Origin: Phanerochaete sordida
Taxonomy: Eukaryota > Basidiomycota > Agaricomycetes > Polyporales > Phanerochaetaceae
Length of the DNA: 64,000 bases
Assembly (NCBI GenBank): GCA_019973155.2
Contig: BPQB01000076.1
Location: forward strand, 62,001 to 126,000
Direction: 5' to 3'
The position numbers and the translations under genes were made by a program. Numbering within the stretch: position 1 is the stretch's first letter; every line of letters starts with the position of its first letter. A model generated the notes under the pieces. That model was not told the origin of the DNA. It did no database searches and saw only the letters and a program-made list of their open reading frames with translations. Shown here in pieces: positions 54,918 through 64,000 of this stretch.

Positions 54918-56637
54918 ATGAACTATATCTGCCAGCAATGTAAACAGCCCCTGCAAGTATGGCGTTCATCTCGTGACAAAGAGCATTGATCTAAATGCAA
55001 GCTTAGCTAGACCAGTCCTTGGTGGATCTATCGCCGTCAGCGTACGATATGATCGCCGCGTCGCTGCCTCCTGCTGTCACGCCCGCCTCGCGCAACGTTT
55101 CAAGAGCAGATAAACTCGCTCAACTTCCCTCGCCAACCTCTGCGAAGACAGCATGGCAGCGTGCAGCACAGAGCCCCACGTCTCCGTCGCCACTCTCGCC
55201 GCGCAAGACCTCTCAACGCACGCCCGCGCTGCCCAATGAGTCCTTTGTGCTCCTGCAGGACTCGGTCGTCCGCAAAATCCCCTCTCCTGCACCGTCGCCT
55301 TCGCACGCTAAGAAGCCGTCGACCACGAAATCTCGGCAAAACACCCCGCCTGTGCAGCCGCAAACAGCAGCGCAGGAGGAGGTGACGCACCCGAACCCTT
55401 CGCCCCTCTCACATCACCTGCGATCGACGCTCCGGCTCTTCAACCTTCTCTCGAGCCGAACGGAAGTCGATCATCCCCTCTGCTCCGAATGCACGCAGAG
55501 CCTTCTTGAGATGCTCAGCAAGCAGCTGGAGGAGACTAAGAAGGAGCGGGACGGCTACATTGCGTTCGAGAAAGAGGTGCGGAAGGAGAAGGAGCGCGAA
55601 CGGGAGGGACCTAGCAAAGCAGAGGTAGACTCCAAGATCGAGAAACTCAAGGATGAAGAGCGGCTCGCCGTAGAGCAACTCAAAGCGGCGGAGAAGGAAC
55701 GGATGCAGCTTGAGGACGAATTGAGGGTCCTAGAGCTGGAGGAGAAGGCCCTCGAAGAGGAAGAGGCCGAGTAAGTGCGCCGCATTCGGAATTCGAGCCA
55801 TCACTGATGGCTGCGGTAGGTTCTGGCGAGTACACAACGCGCACCTGCTCAAGTCGGCGGAGCAGGCTGCGCAACTCGCGTCGCTGCGTGCCGCATACGC
55901 GGCTGACTCGGCGACCCTCGACAAGCTCGAACGCACAAACGTCTACAACGACGCGTTTTGTATTGGACACGATGGCGTCTTTGGTACCATCAATGGCCTC
56001 CGGCTGGGCCGGGTGCCTGGAGTACCTGTGCGTGCTTCCACAGGTCCGAGCCCTAGTCATCTGATCCTTTACCACAGGTTGAGTGGGCAGAAATCAACGC
56101 GGCATGGGGCCAAACCCTGCTTCTGCTCTATACCATCGCGAGGAAGCTGGACTATACCTTTGAAGGGTACACCTTAGTCTCCCGAACGTGTACCGGCATC
56201 AGCGCTGACCGGTCGACAGGTATCGGCTGATCCCCATGGGCTCCTTCTCTCGCATAGAGCGGACGGCCGCCACGGACAAGGCGACGTACGAGCTCTACGG
56301 CTCAGGTGACCTGCACTTGGGCCGACTGCTGCATAATCGTCGCTTCGATTTTGCCATGGTGGCGTTCCTGGATTGTCTGAAGCAACTAATAGATTACGTG
56401 AAGTCGCAGGATCCACACGTCGACTTTCCACACCAGTGCGTCTTCGAGCCTCATCGTGCGTGAGAGACATGTGCTCAGCGTCATTGCGTTTCACGCAGGA
56501 TCGTCAAGGACAAAATAGGCGAGGCTTCGGTGAAGCTCCAGTTCAGTCAGGAGGAGGCATGGACGCGCGCACTGCGACATGTGCTGCTCGCGCTGAAGAT
56601 ACTGCTGAAGTGGACGACGAACGGCAGCAACGGCTGA
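54918..56637 (+). CDS. ATG6: Beclin-1/Atg6/Vps30, PI3-kinase complex subunit
   Basis: Scaffold of the Vps34 complexes for autophagy and endosomal sorting. Exon 1 is [13 protein letters not shown] with the family's CxxC...PL start. It splices to [17 protein letters not shown] disordered Ser/Pro region follows, then [20 protein letters not shown], a clear Beclin signature, and a long coiled coil ([12 protein letters not shown] to [12 protein letters not shown]). The evolutionarily conserved BARA part is [66 protein letters not shown], then [15 protein letters not shown], and the last exon [20 protein letters not shown] with [18 protein letters not shown]. It ends at 56637. The architecture and length of about 475 residues are typical. 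Confidence 0.94.
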
Positions 56638-57319
56638 GCGGCCTGCTTCCAAGTCGGCGACGATCTCCCGGCTCAGGGCTTCGCGCTCCCATGGGCAACC
56701 CTCCAGGCACGCCCCTTTGAGCGCGACGCATGTGCTTGGATCTTCCCCTGATCCATTGCGTCGGCAGCGACTGCAACTGCCGCACAGGGCGTAGTCGGTG
56801 CAGCTCCCGGGCCCCGCTGTGTGGTGGTAACTTTGCGAAGCAGTAGTTTATTATGGGCCGAAATGGAATGGTTCTCCTGATCCGGGACGCGAGCAAGCTT
56901 GGCTTGTGATGTTGACGCTGGGATGACGAAACACTTTGCCCATACGACGTGCTCGCTCAGAAAACCGTCGAAACAATCTGTCAGACATGCACAGGGGAGC
57001 CGACGGCTATGGCACGGGTCGCCACATCTTCGAAAACGGCCTGGACGCGATTTGTTGCGATTTTCTCGAGGACCGTGCGCGCATGAGGAGTCTCCGGCAG
57101 AAGCTCTGGCGCGAGCGTGTGTGAGCAAACTCTGGCCGTTCTCGTACCGCTCAGAATTTGTGAGATGGTGGTCGCGTATAGATATAAGGCCTGGGCAAGA
57201 GAGCTGAGTAAGTGCTCGCATTTGTCATCCCGACCGGGCAGCCGCCCCGAGCGCGATACTGAAAAGGCCTGCTATCCTCTGAGCACTACACCACTTTTCG
57301 ACATCCGACGCGCCTCTAA
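56638..57319. other. Intergenic, tandem genes
   Basis: ATG6 3' flank and glutamate-cysteine ligase promoter, about 0.7 kb. No gene is seen. Confidence 0.4.
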
Positions 57320-60131
57320 ATGGGTCTCTTGTCGCTCGGCACGCCTCTCGCCTGGGATGACGCGAAACCATACGCCGACCACGTCAGGACACATGGCATT
57401 ACCCAGTTCTTGAACATATGGAACCGGGTCAAGGACAGATGCGGCGACGAGCTGCTATGGGGCGACGAGGTATCTAGACTTTCGCAGATGCCGCCGCTGC
57501 CCACACGATTCAATCTCGCATTTCTTTTCCCCTCCGAAGATAGAGTACATGGTCGTCACCTTCGATAACACGGAACGGAACGCCAAACTCTCCCTCCGCC
57601 AGTCAGAGATCCTCGCGAAGCTCGAAAAGATCGTCGAGGACATCGCCTCGGGCTGTGAAAAGTGAGTCTTGTGCGCAGCGCGCTGCACGCCCATCCGTTG
57701 ACCCTCCCTTGCAGAAGTGCCGTGCCGACATACCATCCCGAATATGGTCGCTTCATGCTCGAGTCGACGCCAGGCTCCCCGTACACCGGGCACCTGACCG
57801 ACCTGCTCACGGTGGAGAACAACATGCGCATCCGGTACGCACAGCTTGTCCTCTGCATGCCCCGCCGCACCCTGACGCGCGCCGCAGGCGGCATATTGCT
57901 CGACGCTACCTGAAGATGAACGAGCTGCCCTTCACCCTGACGTCCTTCCCCCGCCTCGGTGTGCCCGGTGTCTTCACAGAACCGCACTACGACCCTGCGA
58001 ACGCCGTCTCGAGCCACAGTTTGTTCCTCCCTGAAGAGATAACGAACCCGCACGCGCGTTTCCCGTCCGTGATCATTCCCAGGGCCGTCCCGCGAGCGTT
58101 CTGACCCTTGCTTCTCTGCAGGACGCTGACGGCAAACATCCGGCGGCGAAGGGGCTCCAAGGTCGCCATCAACCTGCCTGTGTTCATCGACAAGAATACC
58201 CCGCGCCCCTTCGTCGACCCGACCATTCCCTGGCGGCGGAACATCTACCCGGAGGACCCAGGTGCGCACGGCGCCGTCTCAGTTCGCGCCCAGGGCTGAC
58301 CGTACGGGTGTGTTGCGCGCAGAGGCGAGGAATGGCGCGGCGAAGCTCGACCACATCTACATGGACGCGATGGGCTTCGGCATGGGTTGCAGCTGCCTGC
58401 AGCTCACCTTCCAGGCGTGCAATGTGGACGAGGCCCGGAAGCTGTATGACGCACTCGTCCCGCTAGCCCCGCTCCTCGTACGTTCGTGATTGCGCCGGAA
58501 ATCCGTGAAACTCACTACGCGACAGCTCGCGCTCACCGCAGCAAGTCCGCTGTGGCGCGGCTTCATTGCCGACGTCGACTGCCGGTGGGACGTCGTGTCT
58601 GCAAGTGTAGACGACCGGACCGAAGAAGAGCGGGGGCTGAAGGTGCGTATTCAGTCAGGTGCTATCATGTCCCCTCATTGATCCCTATTCCCGTTACAGC
58701 CGTTAAAGAACGACCGATTCCAAATACCCAAGTCACGCTACGCGAGCGTGAGCCTTTACATCTCGGATGTCTGGTACAATCGCCCGGAGTACAACGACAT
58801 CAACGCACCATACGACCGCGCAATCTATGACCGCCTAATCTCTGAGGGTCAGTGACATGTCTGCTACCCTGTCTGGTGTTTGACTTAACCTGCCATAGGC
58901 ATCGACTCTCAACTCTCACGACATATTTCTCATCTATTTATTCGGGATCCGCTGGTAATATTCTCTGAGATGGTTGATCAGGACGACACGACTAGTAATG
59001 ACCACTTCGAAGTGAGTACCACGCCCACCCTGTCGGGGGGCAGCCACTGAATAACGTGTTCAGAACATTCAATCTACCAACTGGCAAACGGTTCGCTTCA
59101 AGCCCCCACCGGTCAACTCGCCCATTGGCTGGCGGGTAGAGTTCCGCTCTATGGAAGTTCAGCCGACCGACTTCGAAAATGCGGCCTTTGCCGTATTCAT
59201 TGTCCTCCTTTCTCGGGCGATCCTGCACTACAGCCTGAATCTGTACCTCCCTATCTCCAAGGTACACTCGCACAATCCCCCTGATATGCGCAGCCACTGA
59301 CCACCCTGACAGGTCGACGAGAACATGGACCGCGCGCAGAAGCGTGATGCGGTGAACCAGGAGAAGTTCTTCTTCCGGAAGGACATCTTCCCGCCGGGCG
59401 TGCCCTCGCCTCTGTCCACCCCGCTCTCGACGCCGCACACATCGGGCGCGAACTCGCCTGTCGAGCCGAACGGCGAGGGCGGCCTCCCGCGCAAGGCGCG
59501 CAAGCTCAACAACTGCTTCGGCGAGGTGCCGCCGCCCGAGAACGGCTTCGCGTTCGGCCCGATGGCGGACGAGTACGCCGAGTACACGCTCGATGAGATC
59601 TTCAACGGCAAGGTGAGCCTCTCGCGCGCTGTGCCGCTGTACGCTGTGCTCACTGCGCCCGTGGGGCGGTAGGGCGACCGGCTCGGACTGCTCGGACTCG
59701 TGTACTCGTACCTCGACACGCTCGAGGTGCAGCCTGCGGAGATGATCAGGATCCACGAGTACCTGGACCTGGTCAAGCGGAGAGCGAATGGTACGGATGT
59801 CACTGTCCCACTCTAAAACCCTCTTTGGCTCATGCGGACAAACGCAGGCTCGCTCATTACCCCGGCTACCTGGATACGTAATTTCGTGCGCGAGCACCCA
59901 GCGTACAAATTCGACTCTGTGGTCTCTCAGGAGATCAATTACGACCTCTTCGTCGCGGTGGACGAAATGTAGGTTGCATTCACCGAGCCTCTGACGAGCG
60001 TGTGCTGACGGCTTTGCAGTGAACGCGGTGTCAGACAAGTACCGGACCTCATGCCCTCGTCGTACTCGGCCGAACGGGCGCAATACCGGCCTGCCTCGCC
60101 GCAGACCATGGCAACCTCCCAGTCAACATAA
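57320..60131 (+). CDS. GSH1: Glutamate-cysteine ligase catalytic subunit
   Basis: First enzyme of glutathione synthesis, joining Glu and Cys with ATP; cytosolic. The start at 57320 ([19 protein letters not shown]) is the eukaryotic GCL N-terminus. Introns split LLWGDE and [20 protein letters not shown], a key substrate/metal-binding block. Others are [53 protein letters not shown] (with the MGFGMG-x2-CLQ motif), [39 protein letters not shown] and [20 protein letters not shown]. The C-terminus, after an intron splitting DEI, gives [19 protein letters not shown] and a TAA at 60131. About twelve introns are present. A convergent RraA-like gene lies 285 bp beyond. Confidence 0.93.
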
Positions 60132-60416
60132 AGGACTACACTGCGCATCGGTGCACATTTTGGAATACGCGGCTGCGATATCCCCGGCGTGCAAGACATA
60201 TCTCCGTACCTAGACTCTCATCCATCTGTAGCTCTCCTAACACATCTTGGTTCTCGCTCTGTAGCACCTTCCTCCAAAACTCTATCTAGCCCGGCCGACT
60301 GAGGGACGACTCGTTGTAGAATACACATAGCCTTGCAAATACATTTGACTTGTAGCGGTATCTAGCAAGGTCATGCAAAGCTATATTCTGGCATGGCAGG
60401 GTCCTGCACCCGTACT

Positions 60417-61196
60417 CTACTTGCCCCTGTGCCTCTTGAAAGCCTCCTGCACACTAACACCCGCCTGTATATCAGCCATACACTTAGCATCGACTTCTCT
60501 ACCTTTCTCCGCCAACCTCACAACATCTACGACTAGGTCCGGCGTGACAAACACGACGCCATCCTCGTCTGCCACGACAACGTCGCCCGGATTCATCGTA
60601 GCAGGCGCAAACGCGCCCTCGGCACTGGCGAGAACACCCTCCGGTGCGATCGTCACGGGCACGTTCACCGCCGAAGGACGCGTAAAGGGCGACTGCCCGA
60701 GGGTCGAGTGGCCTCGCGCGAAGACGGGGAAGTTCGCCGAGCGGTGTTCCGCGAGGTCTCTGCAGCGGCCGGATATGACGACGCCCTGCGCGCCGCGGCT
60801 CTGTGCGCCGGCCGTCATCAGCCCGCCCCAAACAGCGTTCTTGACCTCTGCAGGGCGCGCAGCGTAGGCAAAGCAGGTCTCAGCGGCGTTTACGTGGAGA
60901 GAAAGAGAGCACACTGAACGAGGAGGGGCAGCGATGACGATCACAGAGCCTGCCGGCGCGGTGTCCACGAAGTGCGCGGCGGGCTTGGGTGCAGACGTGT
61001 CTGAGCCCAGCACCATCTGCACGGTGTACGCTGGGCCGCACATGCGCGTGTTCGCGGCCTCAGACGCGTGGGGCGACGGCGACAGCATGTGGATGTCGGG
61101 TATGTGTCCGCCGTGAGGGACACCCAGCTTGATGAGCGCGTCCGAAATCTCGCAGGTAGAGAACTGAGAAAGGGTGCGCGAGGGTGAGGTCGACAT
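60417..61196 (-). CDS. RraA-like / HMG-CHA aldolase family protein
   Basis: Fold shared by regulator of RNase E activity A and by 4-hydroxy-4-methyl-2-oxoglutarate/oxaloacetate aldolases. In fungi the activity is probably aldolase or decarboxylase. The start at 61196 (MSTSPSRTLSQFSTCEISDA) is conservative; methionines at 61238 and 61313 in frame would add a basic, possibly mitochondrial, extension. Motifs are DALIKLGVPHGG, MCGPAYTVQMV and SVIVIAAPP. Then comes VKNAVWGGLMTAGAQSRGAQ, after an intron whose exact edges are doubtful because it is open in frame (SVCSLSLH...AARPAE). Next are GVVISGRCRDLAEHR, the G-x-x-RD catalytic and metal-site block, and GDVVVADEDGVVFVTP near the end. The length of about 245 residues fits. 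Confidence 0.85.
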   Translation of the reverse strand: MSTSPSRTLSQFSTCEISDALIKLGVPHGGHIPDIHMLSPSPHASEAANTRMCGPAYTVQMVLGSDTSAPKPAAHFVDTAPAGSVIVIAAPPRSVCSLSLHVNAAETCFAYAARPAEVKNAVWGGLMTAGAQSRGAQGVVISGRCRDLAEHRSANFPVFARGHSTLGQSPFTRPSAVNVPVTIAPEGVLASAEGAFAPATMNPGDVVVADEDGVVFVTPDLVVDVVRLAEKGREVDAKCMADIQAGVSVQEAFKRHRGK

Positions 61197-61521
61197 GGTG
61201 CGTATGAGAGGCTGCAGTCTGCCCAACGCCTGCTTCATACCACGGCGGAGATGAGGCAAGCGGCGAGCCGCGTCCGTTTCTGCTTCCGTCGAGTGCGGGG
61301 AAACCCCGGACATCCTGTTTTCCGGTGATAAGACCTTAGCGGCATCAAAATATTCAAACGCGTGCCGCCTAGGCTTTACCGGCCTAAATTCCTACACTCA
61401 CCTACACACCGTCCTACCTGCGAGTCCGTCGACGGACCTCCCTTCCCACAGCCCGGAGCTGGTTTGGATACCACCTTTCAATACCCGTTGAGCCGCACCC
61501 GTTACCCGCATCGTCAGCAGG
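61197..61521. other. Divergent promoter region
   Basis: Between the RraA-like and VanZ-like genes. It includes the possible N-terminal extension of the former. Nothing else is seen. Confidence 0.4.
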
Positions 61522-62604
61522 ATGCTAGGGCTTGATAGCCAACCCTCAGGAGACTCGCTATGGTCTCGGGCTGTACGAGGTGTGCGCAAGAGCCTCCGGA
61601 AAGCTACCAAGGGCGTCATGCGGTCATATCACGTCCGGCTACCGAAGTATGACATGCCATTGCGTTTTCGACCTGTGAGTTGCTCACTGGCGCCACTGGC
61701 AGCATAGAGGCTGACAAGGGAGCAGTGGTTTCTCCTGTTCACCGCTATAATCATGATAGCGTTGGCGTTTCTAGGGTTCACGAATTTCTCTCACTCGTTA
61801 CCTCTCAATGACAAGATGCTACACTTCATCTGTCTTATGCTCGCGACTGGAGTCTTCTACTTCATTTTCGATGTTGAAGAGTAAGTGCACACGATATCAT
61901 AGCGCGAAAGACATGGCAGAGCGTTGACCTCCAACCCATCCTGCTTGTTCTGAACTTGGCCGAACCTCAGAGATGCGCGCCGAATATGGTTCTGGCACCA
62001 CTCGCCTGTCATCTTTACGGGCGTAATGTGTTTCTTCTTCGGAGGCATTGTCAGCGAGTTCGTGCAATCCCTGCTACCGGTATGTTTCTTTGTTTGTGGC
62101 AAGTATCGAAATCTGAATCTGTTCTGCAGTACAAGGAGTATCAGATCGGTGATGTATTCGTAAGTCGAGTCTACAGTGTCCTACATTGAGGCTGACATTC
62201 TTTCAGGCCAATCTCCTTGGTTCTTCCGTTGGGCTTTACATTGCGTACCATTTGGAGAGGTATTATCGTCACAGAAGAGAGGTGTGTACATTGTGACCTG
62301 CTATGCTTTGTCTTGTCTTACCCCTGCATTCCAGATCTCCCGCCTCTATCGCCCGCTCAATGTCGAAGACGATTTCTCGGACGAGGAGGACCTAGAAGCC
62401 GGAGCCCAGCTGCTTCCGACACATGTGGAGTCTGCCGTCACTCGTGATGTGTCCAAGCCGCCTACCAAAGGATCTCGCCTTGCGGATGTGTGGGATGAAG
62501 GCGAAGAGCTCTTTGATATCGGCGCGGAAAGCGAAGAGGAAGGTGAAGCGTCGCACCCGCGGGAGTCTCCGCCCATTGCCCATCTCCCAGACACTACCAG
62601 ATGA
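61522..62604 (+). CDS. VanZ-like integral membrane protein
   Basis: Small multi-helix membrane protein. Exon 1 (start 61522) is basic (SRAVRGVRKSLRKATKG). After short introns come WFLLFTAIIMIALAFLGF, TNFSHSLPLNDKMLHFICLM, ATGVFYFIFDVEE, then IFTGVMCFFFGGIVSEFVQS, YKEYQIGDVF and ANLLGSSVGLYIAYHLERYY. The order D-K-x-x-HF ... E-x-x-Q ... D-x-x-N-x-x-G-x-x-x-G matches the VanZ family, whose members may act on lipid-linked or envelope molecules. The last exon is acidic and cytosolic (ISRLYRPLNVEDDFSDEED to PDTTR). The function in fungi is unknown. Confidence 0.82.
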
Positions 62605-62781
62605 TTGGACTTACAGATACAGTATTGTATTTCTTGTACAATAGACAGACTATCGGACCTCGAGCACTGAGTTGTCTTGTGTACATCGGCTTCGTGCGCG
62701 CGCTCTGGCGTTTCCGAGGTCCCGCGACATGCGCGCCTCACGTGGGCGCGGACCTCGACATGACCCTCATCCGCTCCCTCC

Positions 62782-64000
62782 ATGCCAGCATGTCGGGCTC
62801 CGCCGCTCAGGCCGTCTTTCCTCGCCTCTGCTCAAATTCATGATGCTGTATGTGCGCGGCAAGCACCTAAAGCCCTAGCTCCCAGCTCCCAGCGACGTAG
62901 GAGCAGAAATGCGTCGACCGCGGCTGCTCTCGCGGTGAAGCCCGCACCAACGAACCTGGAGTCGACATTCCACGGTCCTGTCCGTACCGTTCTCCATAAA
63001 ACGACTTCGCTTCTACCTCGAGTTCTCCCCAACCGCGATGGTCTACCAGGGCCGAGTACCTCAATATTTTGGGAGGAAGTCCTGGATGGGGCCTACGACC
63101 GCTTGAATCACGTCAGTGCAGACTCGCATGCACGGGTAGTTGGTGAGTGTGCCTCGGATTGTACTCACACCGGCTGTAACGGTGCTGTCTGGACAGTTTA
63201 CGGTTGTGATGAGCACTCGGGAGCGCGAGAATTGGTCACAGCCTTGTTAGAAGATCCCTTCGCTCCAGACACGCGCAAGACTGCAATCCGGAGACGTTGG
63301 GAGGAAGGGCCTGCAAATGCGGAGCGCGTTATTACGTGCGTATCTTACGAGGAGTTCTTACACGATAAAATCCTAACATAAAACCAGACATGGGTACGCC
63401 CCAGCAGACAGCCCCGCATCCCTCCGAACACCTTCGGCTTGGCTGCAGCAGTTCCCCGCTCCGGTTGAACTGTGCGAGCTGCCCGGCACCACTCTTGACC
63501 GCACCAGGTCTTCATATGTGCACAAAGCACTGCTCTCCTCCGACGTCCCGGTCATCGTCTGCAACCCGGTGACCACTCCGATCGCGAACCTCCGTTCCGA
63601 GTTGCTGCTTTCGCTACAGCACCAGAATGCTGTCCTCGTCCTGGTCGGCTCGCCGGAAGCTGCGCGCTCCTTCGAAGAGTCTGCGTCGAAACAACTTCCC
63701 AAAACGCTGACGACCGTCTTCGTCGACCCATCTCGCGCTTTGAACGCCATCCGGACGCTGAGTGCGGAGCCAGGCTCGTCTGTCGCTGTTCAGCGGTACC
63801 AGGACAACTACGCCGCTTCCGGTATATCTGCCTTCACCTCTGCCGTAACCCAGAAGCTGTCCGTCGTCTCCTCCGGCGGGATTCGTGCGCTCTACGCGTT
63901 ATCCGCGAAAGAGCAGGTCAAAGCGTCCCTATGCGCGTGTTTGGCAACGCTGAAGACCGCAAATGGAGATGTTGATGCCGCAGTTGTCTCCAGTATGGAC
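62782..64000 (+). CDS. Probable mitochondrial protein, function unknown, 3' end outside window
   Basis: The start at 62782 (MPACRAPPLRPSFLASAQ) gives an Arg/Ser/Ala-rich leader (SSQRRRSRNASTAAALA) that looks like a mitochondrial presequence. Then come FHGPVRTVLHKTTSLLPR and TSIFWEEVLDGAYDRLNHV. Two introns (about 63141-63190 and 63331-63385) join VYGCDEHSGARELVTALLED, RRRWEEGPANAERVIT and HGYAPADSPASLRTPSAWL. The last visible part is VPVIVCNPVTTPIANLR and SVVSSGGIRALYALSA, with strand-helix alternation like a P-loop or GTPase fold, but no Walker motif is seen in the window. A relation to the fungal Mmc1-type mitochondrial proteins is possible but weak. The frame is still open at 64000. Confidence 0.6.

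Noticed and set aside
54477..54989. 170-codon plus-strand frame before ATG6
   Set aside because: It overlaps the real ATG6 first exon in another reading and has random composition.

Overview
The window is nuclear DNA from a basidiomycete fungus, most likely a wood-decay agaricomycete close to the Polyporales. The evidence is many short GT-AG introns (about 45-65 nt) in nearly every gene, closely spaced genes on both strands, two GH45 subfamily C endoglucanases that resemble the Phanerochaete type, a fruit-body lectin, an agaricomycete-type seven-helix membrane protein, a protein resembling the basidiomycete DUF6697 family, and a HET-domain protein. About 30 protein genes and one tRNA gene can be supported. 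CDS coordinates are gene spans from start to stop including introns. Exon joints were read by eye from splice signals and family conservation.

Layout. 1-5.2 kb: 5' part of an allantoate-permease-type MFS transporter (cut by the window edge), a glycine-rich secreted protein and a Gfo/Idh/MocA oxidoreductase, all on minus. 5.9-13.4 kb: GET1, malate synthase and a long disordered DUF6697-like protein on plus, with a strong inverted repeat between the first two. 14.0-16.6 kb: four-exon RPL39 and an F-box protein on minus. 16.8-26.1 kb: NKAP-like splicing factor and a membrane-anchored Smr-domain protein on plus; ER FKBP, GH92 alpha-mannosidase and peptidyl-tRNA hydrolase on minus. 26.7-38.4 kb: a surface and secretome block with a PAQR/Izh-type receptor, chitin synthase, fruit-body lectin, two opposed GH45 genes and a tiny cysteine-rich secreted protein between them. 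38.6-43.6 kb: DNA polymerase kappa and a RecQ-like helicase relative with damaged ATPase motifs, divergent. 44.1-48.4 kb: seven-helix protein plus a fragment of a second copy, an intron-bearing tRNA-Phe and a U1-type zinc-finger protein. 49.0-53.9 kb: HET-domain protein converging on a caspase-like protein. 54.9-64 kb: Atg6/Beclin, glutamate-cysteine ligase, an RraA-like protein, a VanZ-like membrane protein and the start of a probable mitochondrial protein.

Most genes are housekeeping and are not co-regulated as a cluster. The parts that may act together are the GH45 pair with its small secreted neighbour (plant cell-wall attack) and the HET/caspase-like convergent pair, which has the composition expected of a fungal cell-death or non-self-recognition locus. 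No transposon, CRISPR array or viral sequence was recognised. The strongest unexplained structures are an approximately 170-bp hairpin at 7.3 kb, two microexons in the chitin synthase gene, and the helicase relative whose Walker A motif is degraded.
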